Source: SZUA-309 sp965232595 (GTDB taxonomy: Bacteria > Pseudomonadota > Gammaproteobacteria > Pseudomonadales > Azotimanducaceae). From it: a stretch of DNA of 64,000 nt. The stretch spans positions 2,480,001-2,544,000 of the forward strand of contig OZ246983.1 in NCBI GenBank assembly GCA_965232595.1, read 5' to 3'. Below are positions 43,388 through 52,262 of this stretch, in pieces. Position numbers and translations under genes: made by a program. The notes beneath the pieces were generated by a model. The model was not told the origin of the DNA and did no database searches. It saw only the letters and a program-made list of their open reading frames with translations. Position 1 is the stretch's first letter, and each line of letters begins with the position of its first letter.

Positions 43388-44941
43388 ATGACTGACTCAA
43401 CGACCCGCATGCCTAAGCGTGCATTGCTCAGTGTTTCCGACAAAACGGGCATCGTCGAGCTGGCTCGAGCCCTCCATGATCAGGGCGTCGAGCTGCTTTC
43501 GACCGGCGGTACCTTCAAAGCCATCCAGGAGGCCGGCGTGCCGGTGACCGAGGTCTCCTCGCACACGGGCTTCCCGGAGATGATGGATGGCCGGGTTAAG
43601 ACGCTGCACCCGAAGATCCACGGCGGCATCCTCGGCCGGCGCGGACAGGACGAGGCGGTCATGGATGAGCACGGCATCGAGCCGATCGATGCGGTGTTCG
43701 TCAATCTCTACCCCTTTGCGGAAACGGTTGCACGGCCGGACTGCACTTTTGAGCTGGCGATCGAGAACATCGATATCGGCGGTCCGGCCATGGTTCGCTC
43801 TTCAGCTAAGAATCATAAGGACGTGATCGTGGTGGTCGATCCGGCCGACTACGAGGGCGTTACAGCCGGAATGACGGAGGGAGGCCTGGATTACGAAGCG
43901 CGCAAGCGCCTGGCGGTGAAGGCGTTCCGGCACACAGCCCGGTACGACGCCATGGTGTCTGCCTATCTCGGCACCGACGGCGAGTATCCGGAGAGCCTGA
44001 CGCTGACTTTCGACAAGGCACAGGAGATGCGGTACGGCGAGAACCCGCATCAGTCAGCGGCCTTTTACCGGGAGAGCGGCAACCTGGACGGCACCATCGC
44101 CGGGCTGAACCAGCTGCAGGGCAAGGCGCTCTCTTACAACAACGTTGCGGATACGGACGCAGCGCTGGAGTGCGTGAAGGTCTTCGACGAGCCGGCCTGC
44201 GTCATCGTCAAGCACGCCAACCCCTGTGGCGTTGCGGAGTCGGGAGATATCGCCTCTGCTTACGACCAGGCCTTCGCCAGCGATCCGACGTCCGCTTTTG
44301 GCGGCATCATTGCCTTCAACAGGCCGCTGGATGGGCCAACGCTGGATAGCATCCTCGAGCGGCAGTTCGTCGAGGTGGTGATCGCGCCGGAGGTGGATGA
44401 CGCGGCGGTTGAAGTGGCCCGGCGCAAGAAAAACGTGCGGCTGCTGAGCTGCGGCCCGTTCGGAGCCCGTTCCCGTGGCCTGGAGCTGAAGCGTGTGGGC
44501 GGCGGGCTGCTGGTGCAGAGCGCCGATGAGCTCTGCTGGGGCGAATCCGGTCTCGATGTGGTGACCGAGCGCGCGCCCACCGCTGCAGAGCTCGATGATC
44601 TGGCCTTCGCCTGGAAGGTTGCCTGGTTCGTCAAGTCCAATGCCATCGTTTATGCGAAGGACCGGCAGACCATCGGCGTCGGGGCCGGGCAGATGGCGCG
44701 GGTGACCAGCGCGATCATTGCCGGCATCAAGGCGAAAGACGCGGAGCTCACCGTGCCCGGCTCGGTCATGGCGAGCGATGCCTTCTTCCCGTTCCGGGAC
44801 AGCATCGATGCCGCCGCTGAGGCGGGCATCACCGCCATCGTCCAGCCAGGTGGCTCCATGCGCGACGAGGAGGTCATTCAGGCGGCAAACGAGCACGGTA
44901 TCGCCATGGTGTTCACCGGCGTACGGCACTTCAGGCACTGA
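43388..44941 (+). CDS. purH: bifunctional AICAR transformylase / IMP cyclohydrolase
   Basis: The 517-residue enzyme performs the last two steps of IMP synthesis. The N-terminal cyclohydrolase has LLSVSDKTG and GRVKTLHPKIHGG, and the C-terminal transformylase has KHANPCG and the conserved FFPFRDSID. Length and both domains are normal. It is followed by purD, with a 15-base tandem repeat spanning its stop codon. Confidence 0.97.
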   Translation: MTDSTTRMPKRALLSVSDKTGIVELARALHDQGVELLSTGGTFKAIQEAGVPVTEVSSHTGFPEMMDGRVKTLHPKIHGGILGRRGQDEAVMDEHGIEPIDAVFVNLYPFAETVARPDCTFELAIENIDIGGPAMVRSSAKNHKDVIVVVDPADYEGVTAGMTEGGLDYEARKRLAVKAFRHTARYDAMVSAYLGTDGEYPESLTLTFDKAQEMRYGENPHQSAAFYRESGNLDGTIAGLNQLQGKALSYNNVADTDAALECVKVFDEPACVIVKHANPCGVAESGDIASAYDQAFASDPTSAFGGIIAFNRPLDGPTLDSILERQFVEVVIAPEVDDAAVEVARRKKNVRLLSCGPFGARSRGLELKRVGGGLLVQSADELCWGESGLDVVTERAPTAAELDDLAFAWKVAWFVKSNAIVYAKDRQTIGVGAGQMARVTSAIIAGIKAKDAELTVPGSVMASDAFFPFRDSIDAAAEAGITAIVQPGGSMRDEEVIQAANEHGIAMVFTGVRHFRH

Positions 44942-44975
44942 GCATTCCGGCACTGAGCACTCCGGCACTGAGAAT
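44934..44975 (+). repeat. 15-bp tandem repeat carrying the purH stop codon
   Basis: Units GGCACTGAGCATTCC, GGCACTGAGCACTCC and a shortened GGCACTGAGAAT follow each other. The length keeps the reading frame, so TGA recurs in frame three times, with TAA soon after. It resembles the stop-codon repeat behind the acyltransferase gene although the sequences are unrelated. Confidence 0.88.
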
Positions 44976-45023
44976 AAGTGCCACTGCATCACGACAAGCC
45001 AATCTCTAAAGGGGAACCAACCT

Positions 45024-46319
45024 ATGGCTGAATCGAAGGATCACGTACTCGTCATCGGCAGCGGTGGCCGCGAGCACGCGCTGGCCTGGGCCGCATCGCG
45101 CTCGAGCTCGGTGGGAACCGTCTACGTGGCGCCCGGCAATGCCGGCACGGCAACGGAGCCAGGCTGCGAGAACGTCGACATCGGCGTTGGCGACTTCGAA
45201 GCGCTGGCGGCTTTTGCTGAAGGAAACGGCATTGCCCTCACCATCGTCGGTCCGGAAGCACCGCTGGTGGATGGCATCTGCGACTACTTTGCCGAGCGTG
45301 GGCTGCGTTGCTTCGGGCCGAGCGGCAAGGCCGCGCAGCTCGAGGGCTCCAAGTCGTTCACCAAGGATTTCCTGGCCCGCCACAACATCCCGACGGCTGA
45401 GTACAAGACCTTCGAGGATCTGGCCGCTGCCAAGGCCTACGTGGCGGAGAAAGGCGCGCCCATCGTCATCAAAGCGGACGGGCTGGCGGCAGGTAAGGGC
45501 GTGGTCGTCGCGCGCACGGAAGCGGAAGCCAACGCCGCGCTGGACGACATGCTCAGTGCCGGATCTTTCGGCCAGGCAGGCGAGCGGGTAGTGATCGAGG
45601 AGTTTCTGGACGGCGAGGAGGCCAGCTTCATCTGCCTCTGCGATGGAGTCACTGCCTTACCCTTTGCCACCTCCCAGGACCACAAGGCCAGAGATGATGG
45701 TGACAAAGGTCCCAACACAGGCGGCATGGGCGCCTACTCGCCGGCGCCGGTCGTGACGCCGGAAGTTTACGATCGGGTCATGGCGGAAGTGATCGGGCCG
45801 ACGATACGCGGCATGGCAGCAGATGGTGCGGCGTACACGGGTTTTCTCTACGCCGGGCTGATGATCACGGCCGATGGCACGCCCAAGGTGATCGAGTTCA
45901 ACTGCCGGTTCGGGGACCCGGAAGCGCAGCCGGTAATGATGCGCCTGAAATCCGATCTGCTGACGCTCTGCAATCAGGCCATCGATGGCGAGTTGGAAGG
46001 CGTGACGCTGGATTGGGACTCACGGGCGTCGCTCGGCGTGGTGATGGCAGCCGGCGGTTATCCGGAAAGCTACAACAAGGGTGACGCGATCTCCGGGTTG
46101 GAAAATTTCGGCGATGAGGCGCTCAAGGTTTTTCATGCCGGCACCCGGATGGCTGACGGCCAGGTGGTGACCAACGGCGGACGGGTGCTCTGCGTGGTCG
46201 GCCTCGGCGACGACGTGGCGGCGGCGCAGGCCAAGGCTTATCAGGGCGTTGATGCCATCGACTGGAAGAATCGCTACTTTCGCACCGATATCGGCTACCG
46301 GGCGATCGACCGGGGCTGA
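45024..46319 (+). CDS. purD: phosphoribosylamine-glycine ligase
   Basis: The 431-residue ATP-grasp enzyme joins glycine to phosphoribosylamine in purine synthesis. It shows VLVIGSGGREHALAW at the N-terminus, IKADGLAAGKGVVVA in the ATP-binding region, and EFNCRFGDPEAQ with metal ligands. AAGGGGAA precedes the ATG, which is the correct start; a longer open frame upstream overlaps purH and is spurious. It is the last gene of the dsbD-to-purD run. Confidence 0.97.
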   Translation: MAESKDHVLVIGSGGREHALAWAASRSSSVGTVYVAPGNAGTATEPGCENVDIGVGDFEALAAFAEGNGIALTIVGPEAPLVDGICDYFAERGLRCFGPSGKAAQLEGSKSFTKDFLARHNIPTAEYKTFEDLAAAKAYVAEKGAPIVIKADGLAAGKGVVVARTEAEANAALDDMLSAGSFGQAGERVVIEEFLDGEEASFICLCDGVTALPFATSQDHKARDDGDKGPNTGGMGAYSPAPVVTPEVYDRVMAEVIGPTIRGMAADGAAYTGFLYAGLMITADGTPKVIEFNCRFGDPEAQPVMMRLKSDLLTLCNQAIDGELEGVTLDWDSRASLGVVMAAGGYPESYNKGDAISGLENFGDEALKVFHAGTRMADGQVVTNGGRVLCVVGLGDDVAAAQAKAYQGVDAIDWKNRYFRTDIGYRAIDRG

Positions 46320-46410
46320 GCCGGGACTGACGCGAGCACGGGCGATTGGCGCGCGAGCTGAGCTGCCCCTGACCGACGGCCGGATGCCCGGTGAGCGATA
46401 AGCTGCGGCG

Positions 46411-47349
46411 ATGGCAGCGCTGCAGATCCGGAACCTCGATCAGCTCGATCCCTTCTCCCGTCTCAATCGGGATGAGCTCGGATTGGTGGCACGGCACAGC
46501 CGACGGCTGCTGATCCCGGCTGGCCGCTGGCTGCTTCGGCCCGGCAGGGTGCTGTGCGGTCAGCATTTTCTGCTCAAGGGCTCGGTGACCACCTACGCAC
46601 CGTCCGGTGTGATCAGCGCGGGCGAGCCGCCCGCGCGTAAGGCGCTGTATCCCGGCGTTGGCGGCTTGCGCACGCGATCTGAGTGCACTTTCCTGCAGGT
46701 ACCCAGCACCGTGTTCGAGCTGCTCGAGCTCGATGCGGCGGGGCCAGCCGCTGTAGTTGGTGAAACCGCTGACTGCTGGCAGAGCCGTTTTCTCGGTTCG
46801 GAGCTGATGCGCAGCCTGTCGCCCGCGATCTGGCAACGCCTCCTCAGCAGCCTGCGGGCATTGAACCTGAGCCGGGGTGACTCCGTGATTCATGAGGGCG
46901 ATCAGCAGGCCGATCGCTGTTTTGTGCTCGCCGCCGGGGCAGCCGAGGTGCTGCGCGATGGCCGGCTACTGAATCGACTTGCGCCGGGCGACCTGTTCGG
47001 TGAGGACGCCCTGATCACCGGCGCCGCTCGCAATGCGTCGGTGCGGATGGCGACGGACGGTCAGGTCATGGAGATGGCGGCAGGAGATTTCCGGTCTTTT
47101 CTGATCAGCGCCCTGCACGCGAGCGCCGGCACCAGCCCGCCTGTCGAGGCGGGTAGCAAGAGGACGCTGATTCGCTTTGCCTCGAGCCGGGATCTGCATC
47201 GGCGGATTGCCCTGTTGCCCCCTGAACGGGCATATCTCGTCAGCAGCAGCGTGCCCGAGGTGGAATCGCTGGCCGTGTTTCTCATGCGCAAGAGAGGGCT
47301 GGTTGCCTGCGCCGCAGCCGGGGGATCGGAGGTTGGGCTCAGGCTTTGA
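46411..47349 (+). CDS. double cyclic-nucleotide-binding-domain protein
   Basis: The 312-residue protein contains two Crp-like cyclic-nucleotide-binding domains. The first, around residues 10-115, is poorly conserved. The second, around 140-235, has HEGDQQADRCFVLAAGAAEVL, LAPGDLFGEDALITGAARNASV and a phosphate-cassette-like Arg. There is no helix-turn-helix and no catalytic domain, so it is probably a sensor or partner protein. The tail, LLPPERAYLVSSSVPEVESLAVFLMRKRG, is unassigned. It converges on and overlaps the AAA ATPase gene by 11 bases. Confidence 0.8.
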   Translation: MAALQIRNLDQLDPFSRLNRDELGLVARHSRRLLIPAGRWLLRPGRVLCGQHFLLKGSVTTYAPSGVISAGEPPARKALYPGVGGLRTRSECTFLQVPSTVFELLELDAAGPAAVVGETADCWQSRFLGSELMRSLSPAIWQRLLSSLRALNLSRGDSVIHEGDQQADRCFVLAAGAAEVLRDGRLLNRLAPGDLFGEDALITGAARNASVRMATDGQVMEMAAGDFRSFLISALHASAGTSPPVEAGSKRTLIRFASSRDLHRRIALLPPERAYLVSSSVPEVESLAVFLMRKRGLVACAAAGGSEVGLRL

Positions 47350-48811
47350 CCGTGCGTCCTTCCGCCCAGGTGCGAAGTGAGGAGATGCTCTCCGCGCGCA
47401 TGATCGACATCGGGTAGGTGCGATTGAGCGCTGCCATCACGTCCTCCTGCTGCACCGCTTCACCTCTGGAGCTCGCGAGATAGCGGGCGGAAACGATCGC
47501 TTCCTCGATCTCGGCGCCGGTGAAGCCGTCGGAGGTGTCAGCCAGGCTCTTGAGATCGAAATCGGCAGCCGGAATGTCGCGCTTCTGCAGATGGATGCGG
47601 AAGATCTCTTCGCGCACGCCCTGCTCCGGGAGATCAACGAAGAACACCTCGTCCAGCCGGCCTTTACGAACCAGCTCGGGAGGCAGCTCGCTAATGTCGT
47701 TGGAGGTGGCGACGATGAACACGGGCGCGTCGTTCTCCGCCATCCAGGTGAGCAGGGTTGATAGAACCCGCTTTGAGGTGGCGTTGTCCGACTGGCCGGT
47801 GGCGAGGCCTTTCTCGATCTCGTCCATCCACAGCACGCAGGGTGCCATCAGCTCGGCCTGCTTGAGCGAGTTGCGCAGGTTTCTCTCGGTCTCGCCGAAA
47901 AACTTGTTGTACAGCGTGCCGAAGTCGAGGCGGAGGAGGGGTATGCCCCAGTAACCGGCAACGGCTTTGGCGGCGAGGGACTTACCACCGCCCTGCACCC
48001 CGAGCAGCATCACGCCTTTCGGCTGATCTTCCGTCGCCTTCAGAAAGGCATTCTTGCGCAGCTCCAGCCAGGACTTGAGGTTGTCGAGCCCGGCGACGGC
48101 ACCGAAGTCTTCGGTGTCGTACTCGAAGCGGAGCACACCTTCGGAATCCAGCAGCTCGAACTTGAGCCGGTTTACCTCGGGAATGTCCGATTCGGTGATG
48201 GCGCCATCGCCGTAGATGGCGTGCCTAATCAGAACCTGCGCATCCGAATGAGAGACGCCACGGAGGTTGGCGATCAGGCGCTTCAGGGTGTCGTTGTCCG
48301 TGCGGACCTTCTTGCCGTGGTTCTGCTCGGCCCAGTCCTTCGCCTGGCTGCGGACCAGTGCCATGAGCTCCTCGTCGCTGGGCAGCCGGAGATCAAATTT
48401 AGCGGTCAGCCGGCCGAGCTCCTGCGGCACCGACAGCTCGTGCGAGAGCAGCACCAGGGTGTTGCCGAGCTTCTCATGCTCGAGAGCAATGTCTTTCAGG
48501 TGCCGGATGATCGTCGGCTCGTTGGCGAGGTAAGGGTGGAAATCGCAGAGCACGTAGAGCGACGGGCCTTGGGTTTTCGCGATGTGCGAGAGCAGGGCTT
48601 CGGGGTCTTTCAGATCGGCATCGGCGTCCACATCGGCGCCGAAGCCGCCGAGCTCGAGACCGCGGGTGACGCGCCACTCGTAGAACGACAGCTGACGCTT
48701 CATGGCAAAGCGCAGAAGCATAGCGAGCACGCGACGCTCATCGTGGGATTCGACCACCACGATGGGGATCTTCGCGTCGAGGATCAGACTCAGGTCCTTT
48801 GTGTCTGCCAC
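47339..48811 (-). CDS. AAA ATPase, Ycf46-like
   Basis: The 490-residue protein has a 230-residue N-terminal domain and an AAA module with Walker A GVQGGGKSLAAKA, Walker B CVLWMDEIEKG, sensor-1 IVATSN and arginine-finger region PPELVRKGRLDEVF. This matches the Ycf46-type ATPases conserved next to hinT and coq7 in Pseudomonas. It probably acts as a hexameric cytoplasmic remodelling ATPase; partners are unknown. It is divergent from hinT with 77 bases between starts. Confidence 0.9.
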   Translation of the reverse strand: MADTKDLSLILDAKIPIVVVESHDERRVLAMLLRFAMKRQLSFYEWRVTRGLELGGFGADVDADADLKDPEALLSHIAKTQGPSLYVLCDFHPYLANEPTIIRHLKDIALEHEKLGNTLVLLSHELSVPQELGRLTAKFDLRLPSDEELMALVRSQAKDWAEQNHGKKVRTDNDTLKRLIANLRGVSHSDAQVLIRHAIYGDGAITESDIPEVNRLKFELLDSEGVLRFEYDTEDFGAVAGLDNLKSWLELRKNAFLKATEDQPKGVMLLGVQGGGKSLAAKAVAGYWGIPLLRLDFGTLYNKFFGETERNLRNSLKQAELMAPCVLWMDEIEKGLATGQSDNATSKRVLSTLLTWMAENDAPVFIVATSNDISELPPELVRKGRLDEVFFVDLPEQGVREEIFRIHLQKRDIPAADFDLKSLADTSDGFTGAEIEEAIVSARYLASSRGEAVQQEDVMAALNRTYPMSIMRAESISSLRTWAEGRTVKA

Positions 48812-48888
48812 GCCAGTCTCACTATACTTGTTCGGCTGTCCTCAGCTTGCTGAGGCAGTCTGGAATAACTGTGCTGACGGAGGCCTGA

Positions 48889-49239
48889 ATGGCAACTGAA
48901 GCGGATTGCCTGTTTTGCAAGATAGTCAACCAGGAGCTGCCGGCGGATGTGGTGTATGAGGACGAAGAGCTCCTCGCCTTCAACGACATCAGCCCCCAGG
49001 CTCCGACGCACATTCTCATTATCCCGAAAGTCCACATCGCAACGGTGAACGACTTAACCGAATCGGAGTTGGAACTGCCGGGGAAGATGATTTTGCGAGC
49101 CAAGGCACTTGCCAGTGAGAAAGGCATCGCAGAATCCGGCTACCGGCTGATCATGAACTGCAACCCGGAAGGTGGTCAGACGGTCTATCACATCCACCTG
49201 CACCTGCTTGGTGGCCGACAGCTCACCCATCTCGGATAA
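48889..49239 (+). CDS. hinT: HIT family purine nucleoside phosphoramidase
   Basis: The 116-residue protein has the histidine triad YHIHLHLLGGR at its end and CLFCKIV at its start. It hydrolyses adenosine phosphoramidates, including lysyl-AMP. Length and motif are typical. It is 14 bases before coq7 and keeps the Pseudomonas order. Confidence 0.95.
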   Translation: MATEADCLFCKIVNQELPADVVYEDEELLAFNDISPQAPTHILIIPKVHIATVNDLTESELELPGKMILRAKALASEKGIAESGYRLIMNCNPEGGQTVYHIHLHLLGGRQLTHLG

Positions 49240-49253
49240 CACGCAGAGATTTA

Positions 49254-49880
49254 ATGGCACTCATAGACGACATCGTAATCGGCCTCGACCGCGCCCTGCG
49301 CACGGTCGCCGCAGAACCCATCGCCGAACGCGCTAACCCGGGCGAGGCGATCGACGACGCGACGATGGACGACAGCGAGCGTCAGCACGCCGCCGGCCTG
49401 ATGCGCGTCAACCACACCGGCGAGATCTGCGCCCAGGGTCTTTACGAAGGCCAGGCGCTCACCGCGAGGGATGACGCAACCCGCAATGCGTTGCTGTCCG
49501 CCGCGCAGGAAGAAACCGACCACCTTGCCTGGTGCCAGGACCGACTCACCGAGCTCGACGCTAAGCCCAGCGTGTTGAACCCGCTCTTCTACGCCGCTTC
49601 CTATGCCATGGGTGCAGTAACCGGCCTGATGGGCGACAAGGTCAGCCTCGGCTTCGTCGAGGCGACCGAAGACCAGGTCTGCAAGCACCTCGAGTCACAC
49701 ATGGACTCCCTGCCCGAGCAGGACCAGCGCAGCCGCGCCATCATCACTCAGATGCACGAAGATGAAGAGCGGCACGGCGCCGAGGCGATGGATCAGGGCG
49801 GCGCCGAGTTCCCGCAGTCGGTCAAGAACCTGATGACGCTGGTCTCGAAGGTGATGACCGAAACCACCTATCGATTCTAG
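49254..49880 (+). CDS. coq7: ubiquinone-biosynthesis hydroxylase Coq7
   Basis: The 208-residue di-iron enzyme hydroxylates demethoxyubiquinol at the last ring step of ubiquinone synthesis. Iron-binding Glu/His clusters are visible: RVNHTGEICAQGLYEGQ, QEETDHLAWCQDRL and MHEDEERHGAEA. Presence of Coq7 rather than UbiF is typical of Pseudomonas-like bacteria. It is followed by the palindromic element and converges on osmC. Confidence 0.96.
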   Translation: MALIDDIVIGLDRALRTVAAEPIAERANPGEAIDDATMDDSERQHAAGLMRVNHTGEICAQGLYEGQALTARDDATRNALLSAAQEETDHLAWCQDRLTELDAKPSVLNPLFYAASYAMGAVTGLMGDKVSLGFVEATEDQVCKHLESHMDSLPEQDQRSRAIITQMHEDEERHGAEAMDQGGAEFPQSVKNLMTLVSKVMTETTYRF

Positions 49881-49909
49881 TCGCACGAGACCAAACGACT
49901 TCGAATCCG

Positions 49910-50070
49910 AGGTCACCGCAGCAGCGGTGAATCGCAAATACCGTTTACAGGGCAGTCGAGGCACAGGGATGTGCCTCGCCTGAGCGCCCATGGATGGGGA
50001 CCTGAAGCGGAGCTTCAGGTCTAGCGTCCCGGTAAACGGTATTTGCGAGTCGCCGATGCGGCAGCGACCT
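49910..50070. repeat. palindromic structured element with nested hairpins
   Basis: Outer arms of about 40 bases pair with a few bulges, including a perfect 16-base stretch (49933-49948 with 50032-50047). Inside are an eight-base-pair hairpin (49957-49978, loop AGGGAT) and a ten-base-pair hairpin (49999-50021, loop GGA). There is no coding sequence. It may be a miniature mobile element, a structured RNA, or a terminator between the convergent coq7 and osmC genes. Confidence 0.85.
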
Positions 50071-50084
50071 GACTCTTCAGTCGG

Positions 50085-50504
50085 CTAGCCTTGAACGACT
50101 TCATAGTCGTGGGTGATCTGGACGCCACCGGCTTCGAGCATGCGTGATGCGGAGCAGTACTTGTCTGCCGAGAGAGAAACGGCACGGGCGACCTTCTTCT
50201 CGTCGAGCCCATCGCCGCTGACGACGAACTTCATGTGGATCTTGTCGAAGACCTGAGGGATCTCCTCCACTCGCGAAGCTGTGATGTGGGTCACGCAATC
50301 GGTCACTTTCTGCCGCTGCTTGGCAAGGATCGCCACCACGTCGTAGGAGGCGCAGCCGCCGAGGCCCATGAGTACCAGCTCCATCGGCCTGGAACCACGG
50401 TTCTGACCGCCGCCGTCGGGTGGGCCATCGATGAGAACGGTGTGCCCGGAGTCGGCGCTTGCCTCGAAGTGAACGGCGTCTTTCCACTGTATCTTCGCGT
50501 ACAT
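50085..50504 (-). CDS. OsmC family peroxiredoxin-like protein
   Basis: The 139-residue protein has the OsmC/Ohr fold with both redox cysteines (GLGGCASYDV and SADKYCSASRML) and PMELVLMGLGGC. OsmC-type proteins reduce organic hydroperoxides. It is the homologue found beside crp in Pseudomonas. The ATG before YAKIQWKD is taken as start; AGAGGA lies somewhat far upstream. It is divergent from crp with about 170 bases between. Confidence 0.9.
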   Translation of the reverse strand: MYAKIQWKDAVHFEASADSGHTVLIDGPPDGGGQNRGSRPMELVLMGLGGCASYDVVAILAKQRQKVTDCVTHITASRVEEIPQVFDKIHMKFVVSGDGLDEKKVARAVSLSADKYCSASRMLEAGGVQITHDYEVVQG

Positions 50505-50678
50505 GTCCAGCGCTAATCCTCTAAAAGTTTGTAATACCGTGACGATCACGCGCCGATTTGAGTGACGAGTGACCGTTCAAACTGTGATTTTGTACCGTTT
50601 GTCGACCAGTTCTCACACTGAGTGAAATCCCTGTGCAAGTATCTCTCTCGCAAGATGTCACGAAGGAGCGTTACGAAA

Positions 50679-51389
50679 ATGCTTGCCCACAAGAATTCAC
50701 CGAAAAGTTCTTCGGTCGCCGGAATGGGTTCTGCCCGACCACTGGCCGCGAAAGGTTTCCAGATGAACACTCCGGAGCAGGAGACTCATCTCGACTCTTT
50801 CCTCGCCGCTGCTCATCGCCGTAAGTACCCGGCCAAGAGCACGCTGATTTACGCCGGCGACAAGAGCGACTCTATCTACTATATCCTCAAAGGCTCGGTC
50901 ACCGTACTGGTGGAAGACGAGTCCGGGCGCGAGATCATCGTCGCCTATCTGAACAAGGGTGACTTCTTCGGCGAGATGCCGCTGTTCACGGAAGACACGC
51001 CCCGCTCGGCCTGGGTCAAGGCCAAAACAGAATGTGAAGTTGCCGAGCTCAGCTACGGCAAGTTCAAGGAACTGGCAGAGAAGCACACGGAGCTGCTCTA
51101 TGCCGTAGGTCGGCAGATGGCGGATCGCATCAGCCGGACCACACAGAAAGTGAGTGACCTGGCGTTCCTGGACGTCACGGGTCGAGTTGCACGGACGCTG
51201 CTCGAACTCACCAAGCAACCCGATGCCATGACCCATCCCGATGGCATGCAGATCAAGATTACGCGTCAGGAGATTGGCCGTATCGTGGGCTGTTCGCGGG
51301 AGATGGTCGGTCGGGTGCTGAAAACACTGGTGGACCAAGGACTGGTCTCCGTGAAAGGCAAGACCATGGTGGTGTACGGCACTCGCTGA
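50679..51389 (+). CDS. crp: cAMP receptor protein (Crp/Vfr-like)
   Basis: The protein has a cyclic-nucleotide-binding barrel (GDKSDSIYYILKGSVTVL, GDFFGEMPLF, PRSAWVKAKTECEVAEL) and a DNA-binding helix-turn-helix (ITRQEIGRIVGCSREMVGRVLKTL) close to Crp and Vfr. It should be a global cAMP-dependent regulator. AAGGAG ten bases before the ATG used here is the best ribosome-binding site and gives 236 residues with a 30-residue N-terminal extension over Vfr; the start at 50763 would give the usual length. It is followed by a strong terminator. Confidence 0.93.
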   Translation: MLAHKNSPKSSSVAGMGSARPLAAKGFQMNTPEQETHLDSFLAAAHRRKYPAKSTLIYAGDKSDSIYYILKGSVTVLVEDESGREIIVAYLNKGDFFGEMPLFTEDTPRSAWVKAKTECEVAELSYGKFKELAEKHTELLYAVGRQMADRISRTTQKVSDLAFLDVTGRVARTLLELTKQPDAMTHPDGMQIKITRQEIGRIVGCSREMVGRVLKTLVDQGLVSVKGKTMVVYGTR

Positions 51390-51429
51390 CGCTAACCGAT
51401 ATGGTCTAGATCACAATGGACGTGACTGG

Positions 51430-51453
51430 AACGGGCCCTTCGGGGCCCGTTTT
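51430..51453 (+). terminator. Rho-independent terminator after crp
   Basis: A nine-base-pair GC-rich stem (AACGGGCCC / GGGCCCGTT) with a TTCG tetraloop is followed by TTT. It is well placed 40 bases after the crp stop. Confidence 0.9.
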
Positions 51454-51469
51454 AGTTTGCGCAGAAGAA

Positions 51470-52261
51470 TCAGTTGAAGAGGGCGTTTAAGGCAGCGCCC
51501 GGATCCTCCGCCCGCATGAACGCCTCGCCGACGAGGAACGCGTGCACGTCGTGCTGGCGCATGGCCTGAACGTCTTCCTGACTGTGGATGCCACTTTCGG
51601 TCACCACCAGCACATCCTCGGGAATCGAGCCGAGCAGATCGTAGGTGTTCGAGAGGCTGGTCTCGAACGTCTTCAGGTTGCGATTGTTGATGCCGATCAG
51701 GGTCGGCTCGAGCGCGAGGGCGAGTTCCAGCTCAGCGGCATCGTGCACCTCGATCAACACATCCAATCCCAGCGCGTGGGCCTGATGATAGAAGTCCTGC
51801 AGCGCCGCCGGGCTCAAGGCGGCGACGATCAGCAGGATGCAATCGGCGCCGAGCAGCCTGGACTCCGCGATCTGATAGGCGTCGACGATGAACTCTTTGC
51901 GCAGCAGCGGCAGCTCGACGGACCGGCGGATCTCGCCGAGATAGGCGTCGCTGCCCTGAAAGTACTTCTCATCGGTCAGCACTGAGAGGCAGGAGGCGCC
52001 GGCAGCCTGGTAGCTTCTGGCGATCTCTACCGGCTGGAAGTCACCACGGATCACGCCTTTGCTCGGGGAGGCCTTTTTCACTTCCGCGATGACTGCGGCG
52101 TCGCCGCGCTGGACTGACGTCTGCAGGGCGCTGACAAAACCCCGGGTGCCTGGTGCATCGGCAATCGCCTGTTCGAGCTCAGCGAGGCTGCGCTGCGCTT
52201 GCCGCGACTCAACCTCAACTGCCTTGTGCCGCAGGATCTCATCGAGAATGGTATCGGCCAT
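51470..52261 (-). CDS. trpC: indole-3-glycerol phosphate synthase
   Basis: The 263-residue TIM barrel enzyme closes the indole ring in tryptophan synthesis. Visible blocks are EVKKASPSKGVIR, CLSVLTDEKYFQGS, LLRKEFIVDAYQ, GINNRNLKTFE and VTESGIHSQED. It is the single-function form. The ATG one base after the trpD stop is preferred over a GTG 12 bases upstream inside trpD. It is the last gene of the trpGDC operon. Confidence 0.97.
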   Translation of the reverse strand: MADTILDEILRHKAVEVESRQAQRSLAELEQAIADAPGTRGFVSALQTSVQRGDAAVIAEVKKASPSKGVIRGDFQPVEIARSYQAAGASCLSVLTDEKYFQGSDAYLGEIRRSVELPLLRKEFIVDAYQIAESRLLGADCILLIVAALSPAALQDFYHQAHALGLDVLIEVHDAAELELALALEPTLIGINNRNLKTFETSLSNTYDLLGSIPEDVLVVTESGIHSQEDVQAMRQHDVHAFLVGEAFMRAEDPGAALNALFN

Positions 52262-52262
52262 C

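Noticed and set aside
50580..50640. Crp autoregulatory site upstream of crp
   Set aside because: TGTGA and TCACA half-sites are present, but not at the required spacing and orientation to form a convincing full site.
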